From JAJNBD01 sp964471475 (GTDB lineage Bacteria > Pseudomonadota > Gammaproteobacteria > CAISUE01), in assembly GCA_964471475.1 (NCBI GenBank), contig CAYYFQ010000008.1:15820-79819 (forward strand): DNA of 64,000 nucleotides, given 5' to 3'. Below, piece by piece: positions 27,851 to 36,674 of the stretch. The notes beneath the pieces were generated by a model. It was not told where the DNA came from and made no database searches. It was given only the letters and a program-made list of their open reading frames with translations. Each line of letters starts with the position of its first letter. The stretch's first letter is position 1. Both the position numbers and the translations under genes were made by a program.

Positions 27851-30796
27851 TTAATAAATTTTAACGACAATATTGCCAGCGCATATCAATTGATCGCTGG
27901 CAATATTTACTTGATTGCTACTACCATTGGCTGTAATCGATAAAATACTTGCGACCCCAGGAATGCGTTGTACAATACTCATTAACTCTGTTATCGTTAA
28001 ACTTTCACCAAAATTCCAACCTTCGCTTAATCCACCTCCCAGACGCGGATCCAAGAATTTTTGCAATATGGCTTTAATAGTTGTAATTAATGCAGCAGGC
28101 ACCGTATTGGTAGTTGCATAACATTGCACATTCACATCAATTGAAACATAGTTTGCACAATACACAGCAATACGCTGTTGCAAAGGAATAAATACTTTTG
28201 TAATGATTGATTGCTTCACTGTTTGCAATAAATCATAACTCGCAATAGGTTTTGGAGTATCAATATTGGGTAATATATAAATATTAATCTGCTCTAAACC
28301 CATTTGTTGCGTTGCTGCACGTAAAACTAATGGATTTGCTGCAACGGCGAGCGCTGAATAATCTTCTTGAATCACAGCACGATTATAACTACGCAAATAA
28401 GCGGGCGTTTGTTGTTGTAGTGTACTGAGCGCATACCCGTTGCTACCGCCAGTACTTGCTACATGATTCGTTACCGTTTGTATTTGTGAATTTGCTGTTT
28501 GCAAATCATTAATGGTATTTGCTGGGCTGTTACCTGCTGCCGCTAAACTGGCTTGATAACTAACAGCAATCACATTATCTAACCCTTTCGGTGGAATCAT
28601 CCCTTGTACACCATCCCCAAAATGCAATATTCCTGTTTGATGATTTAATACATAATGCCGGCTAGTTGGTGTAGAAAAAGCAAAATTATCCACCTCTTGC
28701 CATTGAACTTGCTGGTAAAGTTCTCCATCAATCATTACTTCAGTGACCACAATATTTTTTATGACTTTCTCATCACTAAAAAACTCATCTTGATTAATAA
28801 ATTTATTTTCGATCACAGCTACTTGTTGACCGGCAAGAATATAGGGGTTAGCAAATTGAAACATTTGTTTTGGTAAACCATCACTAGAACCTAAGGTTTC
28901 ATTAACAACAATATTGGCATTGACTGCATTAACAGAGTTAGGATAAATACCTTTGGTTGTTGGTAAATTTGTTCCTTGATTTTGAAAACGAATCCATAAT
29001 AGATTTTGTCCAAATAATGTTGCATATTGCCAATTATCTGGTAATTGCAAGATCACAATACCGGGTACATTCAAATCCATGGTTTGATCTGTAACCACCA
29101 ATTCTTGCCAATGATAACCATCGTAATATTGCCAGTTAATCGTTGCATAGGCAGGGTCATAATTAAAGCGTGTTGATAACGCATAGGATTGTTCTATTGG
29201 AAAAAATAACGTTAATTTTTTATCTACTAAATTCACAGACTCGGATTGAAAGCCTAGATAGAATGACGCATAAGGATCTTGAATGGGAATATACGGTTGC
29301 TGAATTAAATTTGTCGTCGAAAAATTATTATGAATCAACGTTTGCGCAATAGACGAAGTAGTAAATTGATATGAAATGGTTAATGAATAAATAAAGGGGG
29401 GATAATAAATCGTTTGTGTTGTGGTGTCAGTTGTTTTGGTTATCGCATAATTTCCATAGGCTATCCGTACGCGTATCCAAAGATTTTCTTGGCCGGCAAT
29501 GACTAAAGGCTGCAAAGTTTGACAGGTGAAATTTAATACACAACTGGTAGGATTAGTAATAGGATAGCCAGTAGTCACAAAATTATTTGTTGTATTTTCG
29601 GTAATATAAGGTGACAGATCTTGCCACGCTAAGCCATCCCAATATTCCCAAGCCAACGTGAGAGTTTCCGTTAAGGTTACTTCGGCAGCGGGATTAATAC
29701 TAAATTGTAAAGAAACATTGGCTCCTGCACGATTAAAAACATCATTTGAGCCAATATAAAATGCATCTTGAGTTTGAGGTATTTGGCTAAAAGGATAAAC
29801 GCCATTTTTGCTATTTAAGATAGTCGAATTATATAAAGTATTCTGTGGTGCGATGTTACTACCGGAGGTGTTACAAGTAATTTTTGTAATTTTTGGTAAA
29901 ATATTTTCATAGTTTTTTAAAATTCGCACATCTTGTGATGGCTCTACAGCTAACCAATAATAGCTATCCGCTGATAAATCTTCTGTGGTTTTTTCAGCAC
30001 TCCCAACGATTGCTGTGTTAGATAATAAATTATTTAATACTTGTTCAACCGTTATTTTTTCAGTGTTCTCGCTAGGTAAACCTGTCTTAGGATCAAAATC
30101 AATGATGAGTGTTTTTTTAGCTTCATCTTCAATAAAATGCACATCTAGAGGATTGCCTACATCATCAAACCATTGCATAAAGTAATCTCGATACAAATGG
30201 CTACCTGTTAAAATAATCTGCAAAGTTTGCAGCGCACTACTTGGTGCAAATAATACATTATCGCCCAATAAGAGCATATGATTGAGTGGTTGACTATTTT
30301 GATTGTCAAAAATCGCAAAAGCGGATTGATCATTATTCACTACTTGAGTTTGATCAGTAAATGTATCTTGATCTGGGTTTACGAATAAAGCGACTTCAAT
30401 GCTCAGTGGTAATACTTGTAATTCATTTTTAATATAAAAAAACAAATCAGGGTTAATCGTGCTAGATACTGCTGTATTTGCTAAAATGATTGTTTCATCG
30501 GCTTGCGTTTTTGTAGTAAACGTCAGTGCAACGCTCGCTGGTACTGGAATCCCTAAGCTTGTCCCCATGAAGCTCAAATAAGTGAGAAAACGTTGATCAG
30601 GAATGTGATTCATTTTGCGTGTAACATACTCTGCTAGATTCGAAAATAATTTTAATAAAACTAATCCAGGATCTGTATTCGTATCTAATGTTTCTGGCCA
30701 ATAATTTGCCCATTCTGGGCAATAGATTTTTGCCAAAACAAGTGTCTTTTGATAATACTCATTAGCGGTTAAATAATTTAATTTAATGGTCGACAT
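27851..30796 (-). CDS. eCIS large baseplate J-like protein (Afp11-like)
   Basis: 981 residues, the largest eCIS protein here. It begins like the Afp12-like protein with a TDPGLVLLKLFSNLAEYV segment. It carries two similar DGLAWQDLSPYI / DGYHWQELVV beta modules and a C-terminal J domain (GWNFGESLTITELMSIVQRIPGVASI). NHQTGILHFGDGVQGMIPPKG near the middle is a typical baseplate J motif. It starts one base after the gp25-like gene ends. Confidence 0.85.
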   Translation of the reverse strand: MSTIKLNYLTANEYYQKTLVLAKIYCPEWANYWPETLDTNTDPGLVLLKLFSNLAEYVTRKMNHIPDQRFLTYLSFMGTSLGIPVPASVALTFTTKTQADETIILANTAVSSTINPDLFFYIKNELQVLPLSIEVALFVNPDQDTFTDQTQVVNNDQSAFAIFDNQNSQPLNHMLLLGDNVLFAPSSALQTLQIILTGSHLYRDYFMQWFDDVGNPLDVHFIEDEAKKTLIIDFDPKTGLPSENTEKITVEQVLNNLLSNTAIVGSAEKTTEDLSADSYYWLAVEPSQDVRILKNYENILPKITKITCNTSGSNIAPQNTLYNSTILNSKNGVYPFSQIPQTQDAFYIGSNDVFNRAGANVSLQFSINPAAEVTLTETLTLAWEYWDGLAWQDLSPYITENTTNNFVTTGYPITNPTSCVLNFTCQTLQPLVIAGQENLWIRVRIAYGNYAITKTTDTTTQTIYYPPFIYSLTISYQFTTSSIAQTLIHNNFSTTNLIQQPYIPIQDPYASFYLGFQSESVNLVDKKLTLFFPIEQSYALSTRFNYDPAYATINWQYYDGYHWQELVVTDQTMDLNVPGIVILQLPDNWQYATLFGQNLLWIRFQNQGTNLPTTKGIYPNSVNAVNANIVVNETLGSSDGLPKQMFQFANPYILAGQQVAVIENKFINQDEFFSDEKVIKNIVVTEVMIDGELYQQVQWQEVDNFAFSTPTSRHYVLNHQTGILHFGDGVQGMIPPKGLDNVIAVSYQASLAAAGNSPANTINDLQTANSQIQTVTNHVASTGGSNGYALSTLQQQTPAYLRSYNRAVIQEDYSALAVAANPLVLRAATQQMGLEQINIYILPNIDTPKPIASYDLLQTVKQSIITKVFIPLQQRIAVYCANYVSIDVNVQCYATTNTVPAALITTIKAILQKFLDPRLGGGLSEGWNFGESLTITELMSIVQRIPGVASILSITANGSSNQVNIASDQLICAGNIVVKIY

Positions 30797-31201
30797 TTAA
30801 TTTCCTAAATAAAATGGATACACTAAATTGTTTGGTACATTGGTAGCACGCACAATATAATTTACGGTGATGTTCAGTAAATTAATTTGAGCCGGATCTC
30901 GTGTCACTATTACGTCACTCACCACAATTCTGGGTTCCCATTGCGCTAAACTTTCTTTCACATAATAAGATGCCAATGCAAAGGTTGCTGTGTTTTGTGC
31001 AGCGAATACTAGTTCATTTAAACGCGAACCAAACTGCGGCTCCATCACACGTTCACCAAGACCCGTTGCTAAAATCAACATAATCGACTGTTTAATATCA
31101 AGCTCACCTATTGCAAACATTACTCGACCACCTTTAGTCGCTATGGGAAAGCTCCAACCTTGTCCTAGAAAATCTGCTCCCTTCGTTTCCATATCAACCA
31201 C
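30797..31201 (-). CDS. eCIS gp25-like baseplate protein (Afp9-like)
   Basis: 134 residues of the GPW/gp25 family, which nucleates the sheath at the baseplate. LGQGWSFPIATKGGRVMFA at the start and LILATGLGERVMEPQFGSRL in the middle are characteristic (the R-x-M-x-P-x-x-G block). It overlaps the PAAR gene by 8 bp and abuts the Afp11-like gene. Confidence 0.88.
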   Translation of the reverse strand: MVDMETKGADFLGQGWSFPIATKGGRVMFAIGELDIKQSIMLILATGLGERVMEPQFGSRLNELVFAAQNTATFALASYYVKESLAQWEPRIVVSDVIVTRDPAQINLLNITVNYIVRATNVPNNLVYPFYLGN

Positions 31202-31604
31202 CTATATTGACTGTTGATAAGCCTGCTACCATGACTTGCCCAACAGGCAATGGGGATGGGTCACTACATACTAGCGCCGTATCCATCATGCGGGCTGCGG
31301 GTTTATTATTAATTTTAACTGTTGCGCTACCAACACTTACCGTTGCATCATTGCTTGGAGGCTTCACAAAATTTGTGCCTAGAGGCGGAATTAACGGCGC
31401 CGTACCAAGCGCTATTGAACCAACAGTTGCTGCAGGTTTACCCATAATGTTCACATTATTACTCACACCTTGTTGAATCGTGCCAGAAAAAGGCAAAGGC
31501 ACCATGCTAGTTGCTCCTGTTGCTAAATTAACTACCAAATAACTCCCTGTCATGCTGGGTTTATTAACAATATTATCGCCAAATTTAGCTGCTGCTTGTC
31601 CCAT
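31194..31604 (-). CDS. eCIS PAAR-like spike tip protein (Afp10-like)
   Basis: 136 residues rich in Gly, Pro and short beta repeats. Paired segments NNVNIMGKPAATVGSIALG and SATVKINNKPAARMMDTALVC show the repeating pattern of PAAR tips that sharpen the spike. It follows the spike gene directly, as expected. Confidence 0.8.
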   Translation of the reverse strand: MGQAAAKFGDNIVNKPSMTGSYLVVNLATGATSMVPLPFSGTIQQGVSNNVNIMGKPAATVGSIALGTAPLIPPLGTNFVKPPSNDATVSVGSATVKINNKPAARMMDTALVCSDPSPLPVGQVMVAGLSTVNIGG

Positions 31605-31613
31605 ACCCGCTCC

Positions 31614-32252
31614 CTAATTAATATTAATCATACTACCTTTTAGTGTTAAGTTTTGAGTGGCATCTAATGTAATTTGTTTTGCTTTAATCGTTGCATTGCC
31701 ACTTGCATTTAAAACAACATCTTGTGCTGCTGTGATATTAACCGTACCATTTTGCGCAGAAATAGTGATCTCTTTGTTGGCGCTAATAGTAATTTTTTCA
31801 TTACTGGTATCAATGATAATTTGATTTTTTTTTACATCGGTGATGGTAATTGAACCTTTTTTGTTCGTATCATCAAACACAATTTGATTACCATTACGCG
31901 TTGTAATGGTAGCCACATTTTGTTGTTGTGCTTTATCCACCGGTGGCACATCAACGCCATTCCATACCGCTCCAATCACGTAAGGCATGTTGACATTTCC
32001 ATAAGCAAATACAATCAATACCTCATCATTGATAGCAGGAAGAAAAAATGCTCCGCGTTTATTACCAGCAAAAAATGTAGCCATAGGAATCCACGCCGAC
32101 TCGATATTTACCTTATTAACTTTCATTAAAGGATATTGAACTTTGATACGCCCAATTCCATCGGGGTCTTTGGTATCCGTCACAATACCCACAATGACAC
32201 CAGGAATCAGACCGCTTTCATCATTTGATTTTAATATATCAACTAAACTCAT
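31614..32252 (-). CDS. eCIS spike protein, gpV/VgrG C-terminal-like
   Basis: 212 residues. An OB-fold start (GVIVGIVTDTKDPDGIGRIKVQYP) and GDEVL-like block (FLPAINDEVLIVFAYGN) match phage baseplate protein V. The C-terminal two-thirds is a run of alternating I/T/N residues (ITISANKEITISAQNGTVNI), the triple-stranded beta-helix needle. It overlaps the hub gene by 4 bp. Together they correspond to a single Afp8/VgrG protein elsewhere. Confidence 0.85.
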   Translation of the reverse strand: MSLVDILKSNDESGLIPGVIVGIVTDTKDPDGIGRIKVQYPLMKVNKVNIESAWIPMATFFAGNKRGAFFLPAINDEVLIVFAYGNVNMPYVIGAVWNGVDVPPVDKAQQQNVATITTRNGNQIVFDDTNKKGSITITDVKKNQIIIDTSNEKITISANKEITISAQNGTVNITAAQDVVLNASGNATIKAKQITLDATQNLTLKGSMININ

Positions 32253-33295
32253 ACACCACTCCTTCGCACTTTAAAGCGGGTGCGATAACCTTGATTATAA
32301 TCAAAGATATGAGCACTTGAGATCACATAATAAATTCCGCTAAAACGATCGCCTAAACCATTAATTTGAATGTTAACTCCGGCACGCACTTTTGTATTTC
32401 CAACACATTCACCTTCTCCCTCAATAAACTCAATTAGATTTTGATTGAATTGAGCCTGTGCAATGATTTTAGCGTCTTGCGCATTGACTATAGCTAAATT
32501 TTCTATCGTTGTAGAAGAGGTTGGAAATGCGTTTGTAAGTGTATTGCCTGTTTGAGTGCCCCCCATTTTAGCTTGGGGACTTGCAGTAGCTGCTTGACCT
32601 GAGATGACATTTTTACTTTGCTGATCCCACCCCACCACATCAATTTGACTACTTTGTGTTAATATTTTTAAACGTAAATGTAGTTTGATCAAATCAACTC
32701 CATATAAAAACGTTACAATGGGCGTTTGTCCTGCTTTACTGCTGCGATAAAAAAATTCTTTATCGTTAACTGACATTTCATAATTATTAAGATCACAACG
32801 TTGTTTTAAAAAACTGTAATTGGTTTGATTGTTTTGCAGTAAATAAGGTATTTGTATATTACTTGCTTCGACTTTGGGAATTAAGCCAACTGACTGAGCA
32901 ATTTGTGCAGCGATAGTGCTATCAGTTATTTTGGTAAATACTTTTGTTTGCGTGCCAAAATTAAATAAATATAAGCGGTCGTACCCAATCACTTCTAATG
33001 TTGAGTATTTTTCAAATGTAGGTTCCAAAACACAAATTTGCCCAATCACTAGTGGCAGTAACTGCGCTAAACCCATCGAGACTTTAATCACGTCACCGAG
33101 TTTAAAAGTTTCCAAATTAATACCTTGCCAAGTATTTTTATTAAAATTAATCATACTAATGCTAAAACGAAACATACTTGGTACGTTCAATTCATCTTCT
33201 ACCGTAACTTGCTGTATGGAAGCTAATAACTGTTCTGGCAAAGCTTTATTGTTTTGCATAATACTGAAGCCACTAGATGTTAATATGTCTACCAT
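32249..33295 (-). CDS. eCIS hub protein, phage late control gpD-like (Afp8 N-terminal)
   Basis: 348 residues of the gpD/gp27 hub fold. Diagnostic pieces are LLASIQQVTVEDELNVPSMF, YDRLYLFNFGTQTKVFTKIT, and FLKQRCDLNNYEMSVNDKEF. It forms the trimeric ring joining tube to spike. ATGA overlap with the spike gene. Confidence 0.82.
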   Translation of the reverse strand: MVDILTSSGFSIMQNNKALPEQLLASIQQVTVEDELNVPSMFRFSISMINFNKNTWQGINLETFKLGDVIKVSMGLAQLLPLVIGQICVLEPTFEKYSTLEVIGYDRLYLFNFGTQTKVFTKITDSTIAAQIAQSVGLIPKVEASNIQIPYLLQNNQTNYSFLKQRCDLNNYEMSVNDKEFFYRSSKAGQTPIVTFLYGVDLIKLHLRLKILTQSSQIDVVGWDQQSKNVISGQAATASPQAKMGGTQTGNTLTNAFPTSSTTIENLAIVNAQDAKIIAQAQFNQNLIEFIEGEGECVGNTKVRAGVNIQINGLGDRFSGIYYVISSAHIFDYNQGYRTRFKVRRSGV

Positions 33296-33298
33296 AAG

Positions 33299-33946
33299 TT
33301 AACTCTGATGATGGGTATCGGGAATTACAATTGTTTTTCCAATATCCAGCAGTGTTGGAAAAGTTAAAGGATCAGCAATATTATTCGCTTTAGCAATTAA
33401 TCGCCATAAACCACTATCGCCTAAAGTTTCATACGCCAAAATATCGAGACGATCTCTTGCCGTTACAATACGCAGACGCCGACAATTATACAAACCCAGC
33501 GATTCCAATTCTTTTTTTGTCGTTAATACCGATTGAAATTTAACGGTTAACCAAGCTCGTAATGGTAAACCTTCACTGGAAAACATAATAAATTTTTGAC
33601 TGAGTTGAGTAATTACGCCGGAATACCACGAAGTAGTAGACCACGCAAATAAACATGTGGGCGGTCGTTTCCGATCGCCTTGACTACCTTGTGTTTCTTG
33701 TGGTGTTAGCAATGCCGCAATCTTACTAGTTTCTTCTCTAACATCCGTATTTTTTTCATAGGTGTCAAAAAATAATGACACGACAAAATCTTCTTGTTGC
33801 AATTGGTTAAACTGTAAGTTACCACCTTCACCACTATATTCTGCTGTACTACTCAAAGTTAATTCAGTCGGGTTATACATAACAGGGATTTCATAATCAA
33901 TACGTTGTGAACTATCTAAAACCACTATTCTGGCTTTTGCTAACAT
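33299..33946 (-). CDS. eCIS LysM baseplate adaptor (Afp7-like)
   Basis: 215 residues. The N-terminus (IPVMYNPTELTLSSTAEYSG) is the conserved fold of this family. The C-terminus is a LysM module (DRLDILAYETLGDSGLWRLIAKANNI...IGKTIVIPD). In contractile tails this protein seats the hub on the first tube layer. It overlaps the upstream gene by 7 bp. Confidence 0.85.
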   Translation of the reverse strand: MLAKARIVVLDSSQRIDYEIPVMYNPTELTLSSTAEYSGEGGNLQFNQLQQEDFVVSLFFDTYEKNTDVREETSKIAALLTPQETQGSQGDRKRPPTCLFAWSTTSWYSGVITQLSQKFIMFSSEGLPLRAWLTVKFQSVLTTKKELESLGLYNCRRLRIVTARDRLDILAYETLGDSGLWRLIAKANNIADPLTFPTLLDIGKTIVIPDTHHQS

Positions 33947-35100
33947 GACAATAATCCTCTACGTTCAATATCTTGACGCAATTTTTTTTCTATCAAATTT
34001 TGCACATTACTCGCTAAGGCATTTAATTCATTTGATGTGAACGTGTTCAGTGCTGCCAAGTTTCGTTTATTTTTTTTGTTTATCGTAATGGGTTCCGCCG
34101 CTGCTTGCATTGTTTGATTTAACGCAGTAGTTTTGGTAATTTTTTCTTGCACGACAGTTACAATTTTCTCTAAATTATTTTCTACTAAAGTATCTTGAGT
34201 GGAATTTTTATAAATAAAATTTGGTTTTTCATATCCACTATTCAATACTTTTACAGCATTAACTTCATTTATAGGCAATACTACTTTATTAAAAGCTTGA
34301 GGTTGATTGGACGAAGTAGACATCACACCAGCTTGAAGATTAACCATTCTAGCCTCAATGGTATTTTTTTTTTGCAATGTAGAAAAGTGCATTTTAAAAG
34401 GATAGATGTTGTTAGTATCTTTAACGGAAAAACGCGCATTAAAAATATTGTTTGTAAATGTTGGGCTTTGCAATAAGGCATTTATTCTTTGCAAAAAGTA
34501 ATGCGTATGATCATTATGTTGTTGCTGAAATATTGTAGATTTATTCGCCACTTCTCTTCCTTCATTTTGACGGCTTAATTGTTGAGCGAATATTTCTAGT
34601 GTTTTGGGTTGTTGCAGTACCCGCAAATCAAAATACTTAGGAGCACTCTTTGATTCAGCGATCAAGTCGCGGAAGTGAAGAGGCGCTGGCTCTATTGCTA
34701 AATTTTCAGCATTCATTTTAAGATTAACTAAATTTAAAGATGGCTGACTCTGCAATACTTGCTGCGTTAACGCTATTATTTTTTGATTTATATTTTCTTG
34801 CTTGTGTAAATGATTGCGTAGAAAAAAGGCTACAGGCTGCATTACTAAACTGATCATTGGCATTAATTTATTTTCAGTTTGTTGTCCAAGCAAATAAGTA
34901 AAATTTACGCCATAATAATACTGCATTAGGGCGTGTTGACAATTCTCTAGGTTGCGACAGAAAATCAATGTTTTATGACCAGCATTAGTAAAATTGCCAA
35001 CACACCCTAGCATTTTGTTTGATCGATCATCCTTAATACTTGGCTGACGACAATGAAATGTCTGTAAATCGACACTGCTAATTATTGTAGTTGCTAACAT
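33940..35100 (-). CDS. eCIS-operon protein of unknown function carrying an in-frame palindromic insertion
   Basis: 386 residues, no recognised family. It occupies the place of the small Afp6 gene between the second tube protein and the LysM adaptor. The sequence is polar and Gln/Asn-rich with predicted helices (NQKIIALTQQVLQSQP; NELNALASNVQNLIEKKLRQ) and no signal peptide. The start overlaps the preceding stop (TAATG), with AGGAG 10 bases upstream. Residues about 30-59 derive from a mobile palindrome (34927-35009) and include AGHKTLIFCRNLENCQHAL. It could be an assembly factor, small tape measure or cargo; the sequence does not say. Confidence 0.7.
   Translation of the reverse strand: MLATTIISSVDLQTFHCRQPSIKDDRSNKMLGCVGNFTNAGHKTLIFCRNLENCQHALMQYYYGVNFTYLLGQQTENKLMPMISLVMQPVAFFLRNHLHKQENINQKIIALTQQVLQSQPSLNLVNLKMNAENLAIEPAPLHFRDLIAESKSAPKYFDLRVLQQPKTLEIFAQQLSRQNEGREVANKSTIFQQQHNDHTHYFLQRINALLQSPTFTNNIFNARFSVKDTNNIYPFKMHFSTLQKKNTIEARMVNLQAGVMSTSSNQPQAFNKVVLPINEVNAVKVLNSGYEKPNFIYKNSTQDTLVENNLEKIVTVVQEKITKTTALNQTMQAAAEPITINKKNKRNLAALNTFTSNELNALASNVQNLIEKKLRQDIERRGLLSC
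34927..35009. mobile_element. 83-bp palindromic element inserted in frame in an eCIS gene
   Basis: Arms tagggcgtgttgacaatt (34927-34944) and the reverse complement at 34992-35009 match at 16 of 18 positions. The element is bracketed by the direct repeat gcat (34923-34926 and 35010-35013). Element plus one duplication is 87 bp, exactly 29 codons, so the host frame is kept. A second, longer relative lies at 14873-15021. This is the behaviour described for Rickettsia palindromic elements, but the sequence family appears different. Confidence 0.8.
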
Positions 35101-35612
35101 TAGTAAATGGCTCCTGCTAATGAATAAGCTTGACTCAGTTTAGATAATTCTATTCCTTGATGAGTTAATGTCATTGATTGTGTTGCCACCACGTCCGCAC
35201 TTGCATCAAAACTTGGACCTTGCCACTGCGTGGGCCACGCATCAAAAAAATTCCACCATACGGCGGGTAATTGATTGGCATCTAATAAGTAAATAGTGCC
35301 GTTTTTGCGTTTTATTTTTCCTGCAATGACGTCACGATACCAGCCCCAAATCATGTCGACAGCCGTTACCCCATATTTCAAATTTAAATCTTGATAGGTA
35401 GTCATTTTAGGTAATTTATATTCGATATTATTGGCGCCTCCTTGGCGAATCGTTTCAACTTCAGTATTTATTTCTAAACCACGAATTTCGGTAAAGCCAC
35501 CAACAATCATGCCTTCAATTTCTAATAAAAAACGGCAAGCTAAGAAAGGATCATTGCGGATACCGAATGAATTTTTTGCTGCCATTGCTGCAGCATTGGG
35601 TCCAAAAACCAT
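35100..35612 (-). CDS. eCIS inner tube protein 2 (Afp5-like, gp19 family)
   Basis: 170 residues of the phage T4 gp19-like tube family. NDPFLACRFLLEIEGMIVGGFTEIRGLE is the typical start, and YQDLNLKYGV and WWNFFDAWPTQWQG the typical centre and end. In Afp this protein (Afp5) forms the first ring between the baseplate and the main tube. Confidence 0.85.
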   Translation of the reverse strand: MVFGPNAAAMAAKNSFGIRNDPFLACRFLLEIEGMIVGGFTEIRGLEINTEVETIRQGGANNIEYKLPKMTTYQDLNLKYGVTAVDMIWGWYRDVIAGKIKRKNGTIYLLDANQLPAVWWNFFDAWPTQWQGPSFDASADVVATQSMTLTHQGIELSKLSQAYSLAGAIY

Positions 35613-35627
35613 GCTTTCTCCTTGATG

Positions 35628-35822
35628 TTAAGCGATCAACGATTTTTCTTGCTTCGGTGGCGCATTCATTTCTTGATTGATTCGGCTAATTTGCTCGCAC
35701 CATTGTTGACGCTCTTTATGTTCTAAATTCATTAGGGTGTCATATCCCCAATGAAAATGATAAGCCAAAAATGCGAGTTCATTCTGTAGCCGAGCGGGGT
35801 CATACCCCGCTAAACTTTTCCC
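35628..35822 (-). CDS. -1 frame extension of the eCIS tail chaperone (DUF6760-like)
   Basis: Reading in the -1 frame from the slippery site gives about 60 residues after GK, with the core LQNELAFLAYHFHWGYDTLM followed by NLEHKERQQWCEQISRINQE. This matches a short conserved eCIS protein I remember as DUF6760. The frame is closed by TGA just upstream (at about 35835) and contains no ATG, GTG or TTG before the conserved core. The only early candidate, a TTG inside FLAYHF, would cut into it. I therefore read this as the frameshifted part of the preceding gene rather than a free gene. Independent use of a rare start is the alternative. Confidence 0.75.
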   Translation of the reverse strand, partial: GKSLAGYDPARLQNELAFLAYHFHWGYDTLMNLEHKERQQWCEQISRINQEMNAPPKQEKSLIA

Positions 35823-35836
35823 ATTTTTTGCACCTC
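35793..35836 (-). promoter_or_regulatory. Predicted programmed -1 ribosomal frameshift signal
   Basis: On the minus strand, in order: SD-like GAGGTG (35836-35831); 8 bases; slippery heptamer G GGA AAA in the chaperone frame (35822-35816); 4 bases; then a hairpin with a 7-bp perfect GC-rich stem, agcgggg (35811-35805) and ccccgct (35799-35793), with a 5-base loop. The chaperone stop TAG (35812-35810) begins at the stem. The order matches the dnaX signal, and GGGAAAG is the lambda G/GT slip site. The stem is far richer in GC than its surroundings. Confidence 0.75.
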
Positions 35837-36187
35837 AAGATAAAACTCATGCTCGCACTTGGGGCAACTATGTTTTGCAGCGGGCTGCATAGGGTAATTA
35901 ATTTGATTATAAAAATCTTGTAAATAGGCTAAGTCCGCTACAAATAAGCCTTCAATGATTTTAGTATTCATCATTTCAATATGACCAAGGCGCGTTATAA
36001 CACGCGATAATACGATAATTGGTAAATAACTAATATTATTTTGTACTCGTGGGTCTTTATTAGGAAAAATTTCATCTCCTGCAGTGGCAAGCCGCATAGT
36101 ACCACGCTTGTGCATGGTACCATCGGCATCAATATAACCCACTGGCAATGTAAATTCATACTCTGTTTGCACTACGGCATTCATCAT
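35810..36187 (-). CDS. eCIS tail-assembly chaperone-like protein
   Basis: 125 residues beginning with YEFTLPVGYIDADGTMHKRG and continuing IVLSRVITRLG and IIEGLFVADLAYLQDFY, a conserved eCIS protein placed after the tube gene. A single CPKC pair near residue 110 may bind metal. Position and size match tail-assembly chaperones of tailed phages (lambda gpG, P2 gpE), which are extended by -1 frameshifting. The same signal is found at the end of this gene. Confidence 0.78.
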   Translation of the reverse strand: MMNAVVQTEYEFTLPVGYIDADGTMHKRGTMRLATAGDEIFPNKDPRVQNNISYLPIIVLSRVITRLGHIEMMNTKIIEGLFVADLAYLQDFYNQINYPMQPAAKHSCPKCEHEFYLEVQKMGKV

Positions 36188-36205
36188 GGTTGCTCCTCAA
36201 TGATT

Positions 36206-36652
36206 TTAAACCACGCGCTCCATTTTTTCTAAAGTAACGGTAAAGGTTTCAATTTCAACTTCATTGCTTGAAGCATTCATACCTGATGCTTCATAGCCGA
36301 TGGGCCAAGCATTTAAAATATTCCAACGCGCAGTAACATTACCAGCACTATCTGTTAGCATTAATGAAATATTTTTTCTACCTGCATCAGGGCCACTAGT
36401 TTCTACCACGTGATACCATTCGTAAAGGTCTAGGGAAACCGTTAGGCCTTTTTTCAAGGTTAAATCGCCAAATTTACTTAAGCCTCCTAGCTTTCTAAAA
36501 TAACTGGGATCTGTCCCTTCGCGATATTCAACAACATCTGTGCTTGCATTAGGCACCGTTGCTTCTGAAAATGCAGCGGTTTGGATGCCATCGATTTCTA
36601 CTCGAAATAAATAATTACGAAATGGATCCGTTCGTTGTGATGCATCAGCCAT
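36206..36652 (-). CDS. eCIS main inner tube protein (Afp1-like, gp19 family)
   Basis: 148 residues of the gp19/Hcp-like tube fold: DPFRNYLFRVEIDGIQTAAFSE, the central YREGTDPSYFRKLGGLSKFGDLTLKKG and the NAWPIGYE block. It forms the stacked hexamer rings inside the sheath. It follows the sheath gene by 22 bp, the usual order. Confidence 0.9.
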   Translation of the reverse strand: MADASQRTDPFRNYLFRVEIDGIQTAAFSEATVPNASTDVVEYREGTDPSYFRKLGGLSKFGDLTLKKGLTVSLDLYEWYHVVETSGPDAGRKNISLMLTDSAGNVTARWNILNAWPIGYEASGMNASSNEVEIETFTVTLEKMERVV

Positions 36653-36674
36653 AAAATTCTCCTTTAAATGAATA

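Noticed and set aside
35628..35810. DUF6760-like frame as an independent gene with an ordinary start
   Set aside because: No ATG, GTG or TTG lies between the upstream in-frame TGA and the conserved core; the only TTG is inside the core. Frameshifting explains it better.
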